DNA from: Flavobacterium sp. SM15
Lineage (GTDB): Bacteria; Bacteroidota; Bacteroidia; Flavobacteriales; Flavobacteriaceae
Length of the DNA: 64,000 nucleotides
Assembly (NCBI RefSeq): GCF_022012335.1
Contig: NZ_JAKLTO010000001.1
Span: forward strand, 124,001-188,000
Direction: 5' to 3'
The notes below the pieces were generated by a model. The model was given only the letters and a program-made list of their open reading frames with translations. It was not told the origin of the DNA and ran no database searches. Within the stretch, counting starts at the first letter, position 1. Each line of letters begins with the position of its first letter. Made by a program: the position numbers and the translations under genes. Of this stretch, positions 48,832 to 58,374 are shown one piece after another.

Positions 48832-49932
48832 ATGTTAAAACGTTTTTTTATTCTGTGCTCCGGCGCGGATAGAACTTTGCTCGACACTTGCAGCGAAGGA
48901 GAACAAACCAAGTATGTCGGTGTAGGTGCCACTGTGTTTTTTACTGCAGTTATGGCTTTTATCGCCGGAAGTTATGCCTTATTTACCGTTTTCGACAATG
49001 TGTATTACGCCGTTTTCTTCGGAATCGTTTGGGGCTTGCTCATCTTCAATTTAGACCGTTTCATCGTTTCGACCATTAGAAAACGTGATAATTTCAGAAG
49101 TGAGTTTTTACAGGCTTCCCCACGAATTATCTTAGCCATGATTATCGCCATTGTAATTTCAAAACCATTGGAAATCAAAATCTTTGAAAAAGAAATCAAT
49201 ACCGTTTTACTGAAAGAGAAAAACGAAATGGCCATCGCCAACAAAAATCAGGTAACCAATTATTTCAAAGGCGATGTAACCAAGAATCAGTCGGAAATTG
49301 ACAGCATCAAATCAAGCATCAAAGCCAAAGAAAAAGAAGTTTCTGATTTGTATCAGTCCTACATTACCGAAGCCGAAGGCACCACCGGAACCAAAAAAAT
49401 GGGAAAAGGACCTATTTATAAAGAAAAACGTTCCGCTCACGATTTAGCCTTAAAACAGCTGGACTCCTTAAAAACTGCTTCGGCAAAAACAATCACTGAA
49501 AAAGAAGCCCGAGCCAAAACCCTTCAGGCAGATTTAGACAAAAAAGTAGCCGATTCCAAACCCATTATCGACGGTTTCGACGGACTGATGGCACGCATCA
49601 ATGCCTTAGGTAAATTACCTTGGCTACCGTCGTTCTTTATCATGCTCTTGTTTTTAGCGGTAGAAACTTCGCCGATTATAGCCAAATTATTGTCGCCTCG
49701 AGGCGAATACGATTTCAAACTGGAAGACAACGAAACGGCTTTAAAAACCCATATCGAACAGAATGTGTACCAACGCACGCTTCAAAAACAAACCGATGCC
49801 GGCATTTACGACAAAGTCTATGCAGACATTCGCGACGACAAAGAACTTTACGACTACAAACGCAAAGCCGCCTCCGAATTACTGAAACTGCAATCGGATG
49901 CGTATGTGGAAAAACAGAAAAATGTGATGTAA
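48832..49932 (+). CDS. DUF4407 membrane protein
   Basis: 366 residues. Membrane segments: YVGVGATVFFTAVMAFIAGS, FDNVYYAVFFGIVWGLLIFN (followed by LDRFIVSTIRK, the family mark), FLQASPRIILAMIIAIVISK; a long coiled-coil region (about 140-250) and a fourth segment LPWLPSFFIMLLFLAVETSP. C-terminal helix-rich tail. Function unknown. Monocistronic with a bidirectional terminator downstream. Confidence 0.92.
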   Translation: MLKRFFILCSGADRTLLDTCSEGEQTKYVGVGATVFFTAVMAFIAGSYALFTVFDNVYYAVFFGIVWGLLIFNLDRFIVSTIRKRDNFRSEFLQASPRIILAMIIAIVISKPLEIKIFEKEINTVLLKEKNEMAIANKNQVTNYFKGDVTKNQSEIDSIKSSIKAKEKEVSDLYQSYITEAEGTTGTKKMGKGPIYKEKRSAHDLALKQLDSLKTASAKTITEKEARAKTLQADLDKKVADSKPIIDGFDGLMARINALGKLPWLPSFFIMLLFLAVETSPIIAKLLSPRGEYDFKLEDNETALKTHIEQNVYQRTLQKQTDAGIYDKVYADIRDDKELYDYKRKAASELLKLQSDAYVEKQKNVM

Positions 49933-49946
49933 ATAATCAGTAACAA

Positions 49947-49978
49947 AAAAGGGATAAGCGCAACACTTATCCCTTTTC
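49947..49978. terminator. Bidirectional terminator
   Basis: AAGGGATAAG/CTTATCCCTT with A-run before and T-run after, between converging genes. Confidence 0.85.
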
Positions 49979-49994
49979 TTGTTTATTTACATAA

Positions 49995-50705
49995 TTACAT
50001 ATACTGTAAAACTTCCGCTTTTAATTTGTCGTATTCACCTTGAAGAATTAAACCGTTGTCCAACAGCTTTTTGTAGTTCTGCAATTTGGCAAACAATTCA
50101 TCGCTGGACATTTCGCTTAGTTTTTTCTCTGTGGAAGCTGCTTGTTGTACAGGTTCTGAAATCGTTTCCTGAACAGCTGGTGTTGAAGGCATGATTTCCG
50201 CAAACGACGTTACCTCTTCGGTTTCCACTTCTTCAATGATCTCTTCCTGAATTGGAGCTGTTTCAACACCCGGAGTTACTTCTACAACTACAGGATTTGA
50301 AACCACAGGATTTTTCAAGGCATCCATCTGTTCTTTAGCAAACGTATAGAGTTTTCTTGCCTGGTTTTTAGGAAGATAATCTACGGTATGCGTCAACTCA
50401 TTTTTGGTGGAAAACGTAAAATCGGAACCTAAAATCCCTTCTTTCACAAAGGAAGCGGCAACTTCATCCCAATTGAAATCGATAAATTCCATCGACAACC
50501 CAAGATTTTTAGGCTTACAGATGATAATGCGTTTATTGGTTACTACAATGCTGTCCGGCAATACGGTAATTGCTGGTTTTTTCTGAACCGCGATGTACCC
50601 AACTTCTTCGTTAGTCATTAAAAGGTTTTCCAGTTTCGAAGTGATCTTTTCAATCGCTTTCGGATCTTGGTCTTCGTTTAATATTTTCTTTAAATTGTCA
50701 ATCAT
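49995..50705 (-). CDS. PH-domain and SHOCT protein
   Basis: 236 residues. An N-terminal PH-like domain (about 1-120: ILPDS-type VTNKRIIICKPKNLG, EFIDFNWDEVAASF, GSDFTFSTKNE), an acidic Pro/Val/Glu linker (about 130-190), and a C-terminal SHOCT motif (DELFAKLQNYKKLLDNGLIL then QGEYDKLKAEVL). SHOCT domains are short oligomerisation modules. Cytoplasmic; function unknown, possibly membrane-associated through the PH-like fold. Confidence 0.85.
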   Translation of the reverse strand: MIDNLKKILNEDQDPKAIEKITSKLENLLMTNEEVGYIAVQKKPAITVLPDSIVVTNKRIIICKPKNLGLSMEFIDFNWDEVAASFVKEGILGSDFTFSTKNELTHTVDYLPKNQARKLYTFAKEQMDALKNPVVSNPVVVEVTPGVETAPIQEEIIEEVETEEVTSFAEIMPSTPAVQETISEPVQQAASTEKKLSEMSSDELFAKLQNYKKLLDNGLILQGEYDKLKAEVLQYM

Positions 50706-50754
50706 GATTAAAATGTATGTTTTGTAAAACGTGCCGCAAAAGTAATGCCTAATT

Positions 50755-51120
50755 TTAAGATTCGATAACTTCCTGCTGTTGTTTTTTCGTTAAACTCTTA
50801 AAAACCAAATCGTAAGAATGATCAATAAGTTCCTTCACAAAAGCATCCGGAACCGAACCATTTATCTTAACGGTATTCCAATGTACTTTACTCATGTGAT
50901 AACCCGGCTGAATATCATCGTACTGACCACGCAATTCCATTCCCCAATCAGGATCGCATTTTAAATTAGCTGCCGGCGTTCCGTTTTCCCATTCCTGCAA
51001 TGAAGAAAGTGCAAACATTTTTCCGCCCACTTTAAACACCAAGGTATCTTCGTCGAACGGAAAATGCTCGGTTACGCCTTTTTTGGAGAGGCAATAATCG
51101 TAATACACATCAATGGTCAT
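50755..51120 (-). CDS. MmcQ/YjbR-family protein
   Basis: 121 residues with the double-wing fold signature: DYCLSKKGVTEHFPFDEDTL, VFKVGGKMFALSSL, PGYHMSKVHWNTVKINGSVP and LIDHSYDLVFKSLTKKQQ. Most genomes carry one; DNA-binding has been proposed by structure only. Starts two bases after the cyclase-family stop, probably one operon. Confidence 0.9.
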   Translation of the reverse strand: MTIDVYYDYCLSKKGVTEHFPFDEDTLVFKVGGKMFALSSLQEWENGTPAANLKCDPDWGMELRGQYDDIQPGYHMSKVHWNTVKINGSVPDAFVKELIDHSYDLVFKSLTKKQQQEVIES

Positions 51121-51122
51121 AC

Positions 51123-51890
51123 TTACAAAATTTTATATAAAACGGGTTTACTCGGGCTTGCATCATTTTCAAACGACGCGATTTGCAGGTTTAGTATGTA
51201 GCTGCCGTCTGCTATTGAATCATTAACATAAATCAATTCGGTGATGGTGCAATTCATTCGTGCATCCGCATTTAACTGGTTTACGTTTTTCACATTCCAG
51301 AAGGCTTTGTGTGCCAACAACTTTCCTTCGTCGTGTTCTTTATCCACACTTGGCAAATCAATTAGTAAATGCTGAATTTCGCTTTCGCGGATAAACGCCG
51401 CAGCCTCTTCCAAAAGGTAAGGCCAATTCGTGTTCGAGTATTTTTTTGAGGTTTTTTCTGATGAATTAGGCAAAGTTCTGATGATTATCGCTTCGGGAGA
51501 TTTTCCCTGTAAAGCATTTTCAATCTGTACTTTGGTAATCACAAAATCTTCACCTTGCGCTTGCGGAACAACTGAAATTACTTCTGCCGTAAAGAAGAAC
51601 TGCTTGAGTGATTGGTTGATACTGTAAAACTCACGGGTAATATGCCCCAAACATTCCGTATGCGTCCCATGTCCGTGCGGATTGAAAAAAATGTTATTGA
51701 AATTCGTAGACGAACTCCCTTCCGAAACCTTCCCTACCCAATCCCCAAAACGAACGGGTTCGATTTCCGGCTTTTCGATGTACCAGGCAATCGGATTTTG
51801 ATCCGTATTGGAAAGTGGCAAAGAGATATCAATGGGTTGCGATAAATTGATCTCGAAAATAATATCTTGATGTTTAATAGTTGCTTTCAT
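51123..51890 (-). CDS. Cyclase-family (KynB-like) metal hydrolase
   Basis: 255 residues. Cyclase motif H-x-G-T-H-x-D is present in altered form: FFNPHGHGTHTECLGHI (about 69-85), then EDFVITKVQIENAL, LLIDLPSVDKEHDEGKL and the C-terminal G-S-Y-I-L-N-L. KynB-type enzymes hydrolyse N-formylkynurenine; the final assignment is uncertain because the family covers several amide hydrolases. Overlaps no neighbour; YjbR and VIT genes lie on either side on the same strand. Confidence 0.85.
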   Translation of the reverse strand: MKATIKHQDIIFEINLSQPIDISLPLSNTDQNPIAWYIEKPEIEPVRFGDWVGKVSEGSSSTNFNNIFFNPHGHGTHTECLGHITREFYSINQSLKQFFFTAEVISVVPQAQGEDFVITKVQIENALQGKSPEAIIIRTLPNSSEKTSKKYSNTNWPYLLEEAAAFIRESEIQHLLIDLPSVDKEHDEGKLLAHKAFWNVKNVNQLNADARMNCTITELIYVNDSIADGSYILNLQIASFENDASPSKPVLYKIL

Positions 51891-51898
51891 AAAATATT

Positions 51899-52612
51899 TT
51901 AAACCTGAACGTCAAAAAGATAACCAACCAAAGCGGTTAATCCCATGGCTACTGTTCCCCAGAAGGTAATCCGAAAAATTGCTTTGCTAACATTTGAACC
52001 ACCAACTTTTGCTGATATTGCTCCCAACACGATCAAAAAGAAAATCGCTAAACCGTACAGATAATATTCCATGCCCGAAACCGGCAAATAAAATGTGGCT
52101 AAAAGTGGCAATAATCCTCCGCCGGTAAATGCTGCCCCAGAAGCCAAAGCTGCCTGCAATGGTTTTGCCTGACTGATTTCATTGATTCCTAATTCGTCTC
52201 GGATATGTGCGCCTAAGGCATCATGAGTGGTTAATTCTTTAGCGACCAAATGCGCTGTTTCCTGTGACAATCCTCTTCGGCGATAAATCTCGGTTAAAAG
52301 CTGGAGTTCCAGTTCGGGAGTTTCTGCCAATTCACGTTTCTCCCGTTCGATATCGGATTTTTCAATGTCGGTTTGTGAACTTACCGAAACGTATTCACCG
52401 GCCGCCATCGACAAAGCACCGGCAACCAAACCGGCCATCGCTGCTAAAACAATTGGTTCACGAACATCACTGGCAGCTGCAATTCCTATTGCAATACTGG
52501 CAGTGGATAAAATTCCGTCATTTGCCCCAAGAACAGCAGCTCTTAACCAGTTGCTTCTGTGGATATAGTGACTGTCAAGATAGGTGTCTAAATTTACTTC
52601 AGGCTGTTTCAT
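51899..52612 (-). CDS. VIT1/CCC1-family metal transporter
   Basis: 237 residues, five membrane segments. Hallmarks: RAAVLGANDGILSTASIAIG (segment 1 with the Asn-Asp pair), MAGLVAGALSMAAGEYVSVS and the cytoplasmic region with SQTDIEKSDIEREKRE, ELTTHDALGAHIRDELG, then ALASGAAFTGGGLLPLL. Moves Fe2+ or Mn2+ out of the cytoplasm. Eight bases downstream begins the cyclase gene. Confidence 0.92.
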   Translation of the reverse strand: MKQPEVNLDTYLDSHYIHRSNWLRAAVLGANDGILSTASIAIGIAAASDVREPIVLAAMAGLVAGALSMAAGEYVSVSSQTDIEKSDIEREKRELAETPELELQLLTEIYRRRGLSQETAHLVAKELTTHDALGAHIRDELGINEISQAKPLQAALASGAAFTGGGLLPLLATFYLPVSGMEYYLYGLAIFFLIVLGAISAKVGGSNVSKAIFRITFWGTVAMGLTALVGYLFDVQV

Positions 52613-52644
52613 CGTCTAAACCGAATTAGTTATACTTTTTAGGA

Positions 52645-53781
52645 TTACTCTTCCAAATTTAAGTAAAATAAATCGGAGGCAATTCCGTCGCAGAAGAATT
52701 TTCCTTTTTTAGTGGTACAAAGTATATTATTTTCAAGAATCAGTTTTTCGTCCGCTAAATAACGCTCTGCATTTTGAAGTAAATAATGCAGCATATTTTC
52801 TCCAAATTCAGTTTTGATTCTTTCCAAAGAAACACCCCAAACAGTTCGCAATCCGGTCATGATGTATTCGTTGTAACGGTCGGTTTGGGTTAAAGTTTCA
52901 ATTTCGCTAGGCAATTTATCTTCAGCTAAAGATTTGATGTAAATGGCGTTATTTGCAACATTCCAGCTTCGATTGATTCCGTCGTAGCTGTGTGCTGAAG
53001 GTCCTATTCCTAAGTACTTCTTCCCTAACCAATACGCCGAATTGTTCTTCGAAAAGTATTCCGGTTTTCCAAAATTAGACAGTTCGTAATGCACAAAACC
53101 ATTGGCTTCCAATGTGTCCACCAACATTAAAAACTGCTCATGGGCCACTGCATCATCAGGTTGTGGAACGATTCCTTGCCTGATGAATTGCTGTAAGGCG
53201 GTTTTCGGCTCGACCGTTAAAGCATAACTGGAGATGTGCGGAATGTTCAAATCCAACAAAGTCTGAATATTTTGCAGCCATTTTTCATTGGTAAGCCCAG
53301 GGATTCCGTAAATCAAATCCGCGGTGATGTTATCAAAATATTTAGTGGCAATTTCAAGGCATTTTTTTGCTTCTTCAGCGTTATGCGCGCGGTTCATCAG
53401 CTTTAAATCTTCTTCGTAAAACGATTGGATCCCAATACTTAAACGGTTGATTTTATTTTCTGACAGCGCAATGATTCGCGCTTCGGTTAAATCGTCGGGA
53501 TTGGCTTCTACAGTGATTTCAGGATTTTCTACTACGTTGTAATTTTTATAGACTTCATCAATCAGTATTTTTAAATCCGAAATTTCTAAAATACTCGGAG
53601 TTCCGCCACCGAAATAAATGGTTTCAACGGTTTCATCTGTAAATTCATCTTTGCGCAAACGAATTTCTTTAGCCAATGCCAGTACCATTTCGTCTTTCTT
53701 CTTCAGGGAAGTAGAAAAATGAAAATCGCAGTAATGACAGGCCTGCTTGCAGAAAGGGATATGGATGTAGATACCGCTCAT
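52645..53781 (-). CDS. hemW: Radical SAM heme chaperone HemW
   Basis: 378 residues. Radical SAM motif PFCKQACHYCDFHF (C-x3-C-x2-C), YFGGGTPS, TVEANPDDLTEARI, RLSIGIQSFYEEDLK and the HemW C-terminal domain (YWLGKKYLGIGPSAHSY, NEYIMTGLRTVWGVSL). HemW inserts heme into target proteins; earlier annotated as coproporphyrinogen III oxidase but lacks the fourth Cys x-x-x-C extension of HemN. Cytoplasmic. Transcribed away from ruvC. Confidence 0.92.
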   Translation of the reverse strand: MSGIYIHIPFCKQACHYCDFHFSTSLKKKDEMVLALAKEIRLRKDEFTDETVETIYFGGGTPSILEISDLKILIDEVYKNYNVVENPEITVEANPDDLTEARIIALSENKINRLSIGIQSFYEEDLKLMNRAHNAEEAKKCLEIATKYFDNITADLIYGIPGLTNEKWLQNIQTLLDLNIPHISSYALTVEPKTALQQFIRQGIVPQPDDAVAHEQFLMLVDTLEANGFVHYELSNFGKPEYFSKNNSAYWLGKKYLGIGPSAHSYDGINRSWNVANNAIYIKSLAEDKLPSEIETLTQTDRYNEYIMTGLRTVWGVSLERIKTEFGENMLHYLLQNAERYLADEKLILENNILCTTKKGKFFCDGIASDLFYLNLEE

Positions 53782-53829
53782 ATTTTTAGTTTACGGTTGC
53801 AGTCACAGTTCACAGTTCTGTAACCAAAA

Positions 53830-54384
53830 CTATTTTTTTATTCTTGATTCATTCTGTTTCACAAACGCATCCCAACCGGAATAACTCTTGCCAACTTCCA
53901 CTCTTCCGGAATTGAAAAAATGACAAACTGCTGCCGCCAAACCATCGGTAGAATCCAAATTTTTAGGCAATTCTTTTAAACCTAATAATTGTTGCAGCAT
54001 TTTTGCCACTTGTTCTTTACTGGCATTTCCGTTTCCGGTGATGGCCATTTTGATTTTTTTGGGTTCGTATTCGGTAATTGGAATTTGACGTGATAAACCG
54101 GCAGCCATTGCCACCCCTTGTGCGCGTCCTAACTTTAACATCGATTGTACGTTTTTGCCGAAGAAGGGCGCTTCAATGGCAATTTCGTCCGGATGATAGG
54201 TGTCGATTAATTCGATGGTACGTTCAAAAATACGCTTTAGTCGCATGTAATGGTCGTCCATTTTGTTGAGCTGCAATTCGTTTAACTGTACAAATTCCAT
54301 CTTTTTATTCACCACGCGGATGAGTCCGAAACCCATAATGGTTGTTCCGGGGTCGATGCCTAAGATAATACGTTCGTTTGCCAA
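53830..54384 (-). CDS. ruvC: Holliday junction resolvase RuvC, probable TTG start
   Basis: 184 residues, the usual RuvC length, from a TTG giving (L/M)ANERIILGIDPGTTIMGFGL; an ATG further up (54456) would overlap the divergent gene. Four acidic residues: Asp in GIDPGTT, Glu in IAIEAPFFGKN, Asp pair in NLDSTDGLAAAVCH. Cuts four-way junctions in recombination with RuvAB, which are not in this window. Same strand as hemW; only 22 bases separate the two divergent starts. Confidence 0.92.
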   Translation of the reverse strand: MANERIILGIDPGTTIMGFGLIRVVNKKMEFVQLNELQLNKMDDHYMRLKRIFERTIELIDTYHPDEIAIEAPFFGKNVQSMLKLGRAQGVAMAAGLSRQIPITEYEPKKIKMAITGNGNASKEQVAKMLQQLLGLKELPKNLDSTDGLAAAVCHFFNSGRVEVGKSYSGWDAFVKQNESRIKK

Positions 54385-54406
54385 TTTTAATTCGTTATTT
54401 TGCGTG

Positions 54407-55351
54407 ATGATTTCTTTCAACAACAAAGCTAAACAATTCCTGGTTCTTATAATCAAACTTTTGATTGTAAGCGGTGCATTTTATTTCATTTACAGCCACC
54501 TTGCCCACAACGAGAAACTGGACTGGTCCAAATTCATTTCTCTTTTAAAAGAAAAGCAATCCATCGGAAATATTTCCCTTATTTTGTTCCTTACTTTTTT
54601 AAACCGATTCCTTGAAATCTTGAAATGGCAGAATTTGGTAAAAGTGATTCGAGAAATTTCATTAGGAGAAGCTTCTAAACAAGTACTAGGAGCCTTAACG
54701 GCAGGATTGTTCACCCCCAACGGAATTGGAGAATATGCCGGAAAAGCGTTGTTCTTCTCAAAAGACAAAGCTAAAAAAGTGGTCTTTCTGAACCTTATCT
54801 GCAACGGGATTCAAATGCTGCTCACGATTCTTTTCGGAATTTTCGGTTTGTTGTATTTTAACGCAAATTTCAAGGTAATCACCACAGCAACCGTTGGTGT
54901 TTTATTTGGAGCGCTCACACTTCTTCTGCTTATTTTATTCTTCACCAAAAAAATCAGCATTAAAGGCTACTCACTTGAAAAACTGATCCATAAAATCAAC
55001 GAAATCCCAAAACCGATCCACCGAAAAAACATTTTGTTGGCTATTGGTCGCTATTTGGTTTTCTCGCATCAATATTATTTCCTATTTTTAATTTTCGATG
55101 TACAGCTTCCGTATTTAATTTTGATGGCCACCATTACAAGTGTTTATTTTTTAGCTTCGTCCTTACCTAGTTTTCAATTTCTGGATTTTGCGGTAAAAGG
55201 AAGTGTAGCCGTTTATTTTTTCGGATTACTGGGTGTAAACGAATGGATTGTGGTGTTTATCAGCACTTTGATGTGGTTCCTGAATACCGTAATCCCAGTG
55301 GTTATCGGAAGTTATTTTGTTTTAAATTTTAAAGCGCAATGGAAATCGTAA
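54407..55351 (+). CDS. Lysylphosphatidylglycerol synthase-type (UPF0104) membrane protein
   Basis: 314 residues from the ATG giving MISFNNKAKQFLVLII. Seven or eight membrane segments; family motifs KQSIGNISLILFLTFLNRFLE, ASKQVLGALTAGLFTPNGIGEYAGKALF (T-P-x-G-x-G-E), and ITSVYFLASSLPSFQFLDFAVKG. Flippase- or polyisoprenoid-binding-like domain without a synthase domain. Ends 13 bases inside the glycosyltransferase gene, so the two are coupled; they may act together on a lipid-linked sugar. Confidence 0.85.
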   Translation: MISFNNKAKQFLVLIIKLLIVSGAFYFIYSHLAHNEKLDWSKFISLLKEKQSIGNISLILFLTFLNRFLEILKWQNLVKVIREISLGEASKQVLGALTAGLFTPNGIGEYAGKALFFSKDKAKKVVFLNLICNGIQMLLTILFGIFGLLYFNANFKVITTATVGVLFGALTLLLLILFFTKKISIKGYSLEKLIHKINEIPKPIHRKNILLAIGRYLVFSHQYYFLFLIFDVQLPYLILMATITSVYFLASSLPSFQFLDFAVKGSVAVYFFGLLGVNEWIVVFISTLMWFLNTVIPVVIGSYFVLNFKAQWKS

Positions 55352-56466
55352 ACTTGTTATTTGCACTGATTTTTATCAATTACGTTATTTTTATCGGATT
55401 GCTGATTTGGGGATTTTCAAAAATAAAATCATTCAAAAAAACTGCTTCCGAAAACAAAACGTCTTTTTCTGTAGTTATTCCGTTTCGTAATGAAGAAAAA
55501 AAACTGCCCGAATTATTGGAATCGTTTTCACATCTAAAATACCCCAAAGAACAATTCGAACTTATTTTTGTAAACGATGCTTCCAGCGACGAATCCGAAC
55601 GCACCATCAACCGCTGGCGCATGGAAAATCCGTGGATACATTTAACGATTCTTGACAATGTTCGCATTTCAAAATCACCCAAAAAAGATGCCATACAACG
55701 CGCGGTAACCATAGCCAAAAACCCTTGGATTATCACTACCGATGCCGATTGTGAAGTACAACCCGAGTGGCTTACCACATACGACAATTACATTCAAAAT
55801 AACGAAGTGGAAATGATTGCCGGAGCAGTGCGATTTCCATCCAGAGGATTGCTGCTCTCGCATTTTCAGCAGCTGGATTTACTGAGTTTACAAGGTGCCA
55901 CTATTGGAAGTTTTGGTTTAAAGGAAGCCTTCATGTGCAACGGAGCCAATTTTGCTTACACCAAGAAATTGTTTTGGGACTTGGAAGGCTTCAAAGGCAA
56001 CAACCATATTGCCAGTGGTGACGACGTTTTTCTACTGCAAAAAGCTATGGCAAAAGTTCCCAAAAAAGTGCATTATTTAAAAGCAAAAGAAGCCATCGTA
56101 ACCACAAAACCGGAAAAAAGCTGGGCAAAATTATTCAAACAGCGTGTGCGTTGGGCTTCGAAAGCTACAGCGTATCAAAGTGATTTTTCCAAAGGCCTTG
56201 CCATTATTGTTTTATTGGCTAATTTATCCTTACTGATTGGCGCACTGCTTGTAATTTTCGGATTGATGTCATGGCAATTGCTGACCGTACTGTTCGGAAT
56301 AAAATTCTTGATTGATTTCTTTTTGATGTATAAAACCAATAAATTTCTGGGAATGCGCCTGTATTCGGCACCAATTAGCGCTATTATTTACCCGATTTTC
56401 AGTACGGTTGTCGCCATTTATTCCCTGATAGGTGGTTTTGAGTGGAAACGGGAGAATATTAAATAA
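55339..56466 (+). CDS. Family 2 glycosyltransferase, membrane-bound
   Basis: 375 residues. N-terminal membrane segment, GT-A fold with SVVIPFRNEEKKLPELLESF (about 43-62), LIFVNDASSDESERTI, ITTDADCEVQPEWL (D-x-D), and KQRVRWASKATAYQ (Q/R-x-x-R-W) about 260; three C-terminal membrane segments (LAIIVLLANLSLLIGALLVI and following). Processive or lipid-linked glycosylation at the inner membrane. Co-transcribed with the preceding UPF0104-type gene. Substrate unknown. Confidence 0.9.
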   Translation: MEIVNLLFALIFINYVIFIGLLIWGFSKIKSFKKTASENKTSFSVVIPFRNEEKKLPELLESFSHLKYPKEQFELIFVNDASSDESERTINRWRMENPWIHLTILDNVRISKSPKKDAIQRAVTIAKNPWIITTDADCEVQPEWLTTYDNYIQNNEVEMIAGAVRFPSRGLLLSHFQQLDLLSLQGATIGSFGLKEAFMCNGANFAYTKKLFWDLEGFKGNNHIASGDDVFLLQKAMAKVPKKVHYLKAKEAIVTTKPEKSWAKLFKQRVRWASKATAYQSDFSKGLAIIVLLANLSLLIGALLVIFGLMSWQLLTVLFGIKFLIDFFLMYKTNKFLGMRLYSAPISAIIYPIFSTVVAIYSLIGGFEWKRENIK

Positions 56467-56468
56467 AA

Positions 56469-56951
56469 CTACTCCGACTTTAAAATAACCGGTAACACAA
56501 ACTGGGTTTTCACAGGAACCCCGCGTTTAATTGCTGGATTAACTTTCGGAAAATCGACTAATTTGGCATGGAGGATGCTGTCGATTTTTATGGTATCATA
56601 AGCTACGCTGTCTTTCGGAAATTGAGGTTCGAATTGCAAACGCGCATCGGGAAACACCGTTACTTTTACTTCTATAGTATCAACTTCAGGATAAAGGATT
56701 TTTAAGGTATCAACACTTAATTTTTCCTGAATTGTTTGGGTCAAATATTCAAAAAAACATTGGCGGCGTTGTGCCTCGTCTGTAATCACTTCACAAGCGT
56801 CTACCGTTGGAAACGCATCTACTTTTTTCCAGTCAATTTTCTGTAATTCTTTTTGCAGAAGTTCTTCTTCCGAGGGCGTTTTTTTATCAAACAGCTGACA
56901 AGACACCATCACAAGAGAAAAGAAAAAGAGTACAAAAAGTTTTTTTAGCAT
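56469..56951 (-). CDS. Lipoprotein with TonB-like features
   Basis: 160 residues from the ATG giving MLKKLFVLFFFSLVMVSC, lipobox Cys about 18. Cys-containing mature part (VDACEVITDEAQRRQCFFEY) and a C-terminal segment with VFPDARLQFEPQFPKDS and VNPAIKRGVPVKTQFVLPV; the last stretch recalls the TonB C-terminal P-A-x-x-x-G-x-P pattern. Probably periplasmic. Its start is divergent from DUF456, 40 bases apart. Confidence 0.75.
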   Translation of the reverse strand: MLKKLFVLFFFSLVMVSCQLFDKKTPSEEELLQKELQKIDWKKVDAFPTVDACEVITDEAQRRQCFFEYLTQTIQEKLSVDTLKILYPEVDTIEVKVTVFPDARLQFEPQFPKDSVAYDTIKIDSILHAKLVDFPKVNPAIKRGVPVKTQFVLPVILKSE

Positions 56952-56991
56952 GAAAATTGTAACTTTAAAAGCCAAAAATAGTAAAAATTTT

Positions 56992-57489
56992 ATGGAATAC
57001 TTTTTATTACTCGCGGGATTTACATGCATGATCGTTGGAATTTTAGGAAGCTTCCTTCCGGTTTTGCCCGGACCACCAATCAGCTGGGTAGGTTTACTGC
57101 TATTGTACCTTACCAAAACAGTTCCGAATGACTATTGGGTTTTAGGCATTACGCTGTTAATCGCCTTAATCGTTATAATTCTGGATTATGTGATACCGGC
57201 CAAAGGAACCAAACGTTTTGGAGGCAGCTCGTATGGTGTTTGGGGAACCAATATCGGGTTAGTGGTTGGGTTGATTGCACCAATTCCTTTTGGTGTAATT
57301 ATTGGTCCTTTCCTCGGAGCTTTACTAGGCGAACTTATTTACGACAAAGACCACAAACGCGCTGTAAAAGCGGCAACCGGTTCATTTGTTGGTTTTCTGG
57401 CTTCTACGTTTATGAAATTTGTGGTGTGCGTAATGTATTTTGGTTTATTTCTGATGAAAGTTTGGGAATTCAGAAGCAGTTGGTTCTAA
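56992..57489 (+). CDS. DUF456 membrane protein
   Basis: 165 residues from the ATG giving MEYFLLLAGFTCMIVG; an upstream ATG at 56950 would overlap the divergent lipoprotein gene. Family motifs LGSFLPVLPGPPISWVGLLL, YVIPAKGTKRFGGSSYGVWG, GLIAPIPFGVIIGPFLGALL and GEL...DKDHKRAVKA. About five membrane segments. Function unknown. Its end overlaps the converging DMT-transporter gene by four bases. Confidence 0.9.
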   Translation: MEYFLLLAGFTCMIVGILGSFLPVLPGPPISWVGLLLLYLTKTVPNDYWVLGITLLIALIVIILDYVIPAKGTKRFGGSSYGVWGTNIGLVVGLIAPIPFGVIIGPFLGALLGELIYDKDHKRAVKAATGSFVGFLASTFMKFVVCVMYFGLFLMKVWEFRSSWF

Positions 57490-58343
57490 CTTTCTTTGGT
57501 TTTATAAAAAGTGATTCCGATGCCGATTAAAATGATTAGTCCGCCAATAAGCATCTGAAGGGTAATGATTTCTCCCAAAAACAACCAGGCAATCAATGAG
57601 GTCACCAACACCTGACTAAGCAAACTTAACGAAACGCGGTTGGCTTCCATCTTTTGGGTCACATAACTCAGCAATGTCCAGGCAATCAACTGACAAACAA
57701 TTCCCTGCACCACCAAAACACCCCAAACCGAAGTGGAAAAACCGAAAAACGGTTGTTTATAAACAAGGCAAATCCCGCCTATGAAAAGACTTGAAACCGC
57801 CATGCTGTAGGTAATAAAACTTAAGGACGACATTTGTCGAAGCACGTATTTGCTGAGCAACATGTAAATCGCATAGAAAACGCCGGACAATATTCCAAAG
57901 ACAAAACCAATGTCAAATTTAAACTGATAAAACGTTTCCGTTCCGATTAAAACCACCATACCGACCAGCGCCAAAAATGCCCCGATCCAAAAATTCCTGT
58001 TGGGTTTCTCCGGTAAAAAGAAAAACATGCCCAAACCCACCCAAATTGGCGCCAAATTGGTAAGCAGAGTAGCTTGTGTAGCTGTAGATTTTTGAATGGC
58101 AATGTTCCAAACTGCAATATCAGAACCGAAACAAATTCCGCACAAAACTATAATCCAAGCTGTTCGAGTGTTTGGTTTTTCTAATTTTTTCTTAAACAAA
58201 ACAATGGGAAGAAGTAGGGCAAAAGCAATCGCCATTCTATAAAACGCAGAACTCAAACCGGAAACCGGAGTCGCTTTTACCAAAACCGGAAAAAGGGAAA
58301 TGCAAAAAATACCAATTAGTAAGGCCAGCTTTGGGTTTTTCAT
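57486..58343 (-). CDS. EamA/DMT-superfamily transporter
   Basis: 285 residues from the ATG giving MKNPKLALLIGIFCISLFP. Ten membrane segments in two EamA halves: first half with SSAFYRMAIAFALLLPIVLF and TATQATLLTNLAPIWVG, second with GFVFGILSGVFYAIYMLLSK and RVSLSLLSQVLVTSLIAWLF followed by GEIITLQMLIGGLIILIG. Exports or imports metabolites; substrate unknown. Divergent from nothing; downstream of a T9SS gene's terminator. Confidence 0.9.
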   Translation of the reverse strand: MKNPKLALLIGIFCISLFPVLVKATPVSGLSSAFYRMAIAFALLLPIVLFKKKLEKPNTRTAWIIVLCGICFGSDIAVWNIAIQKSTATQATLLTNLAPIWVGLGMFFFLPEKPNRNFWIGAFLALVGMVVLIGTETFYQFKFDIGFVFGILSGVFYAIYMLLSKYVLRQMSSLSFITYSMAVSSLFIGGICLVYKQPFFGFSTSVWGVLVVQGIVCQLIAWTLLSYVTQKMEANRVSLSLLSQVLVTSLIAWLFLGEIITLQMLIGGLIILIGIGITFYKTKES

Positions 58344-58374
58344 TCTTTTTGACTTGAAAAACAAATATAAAATA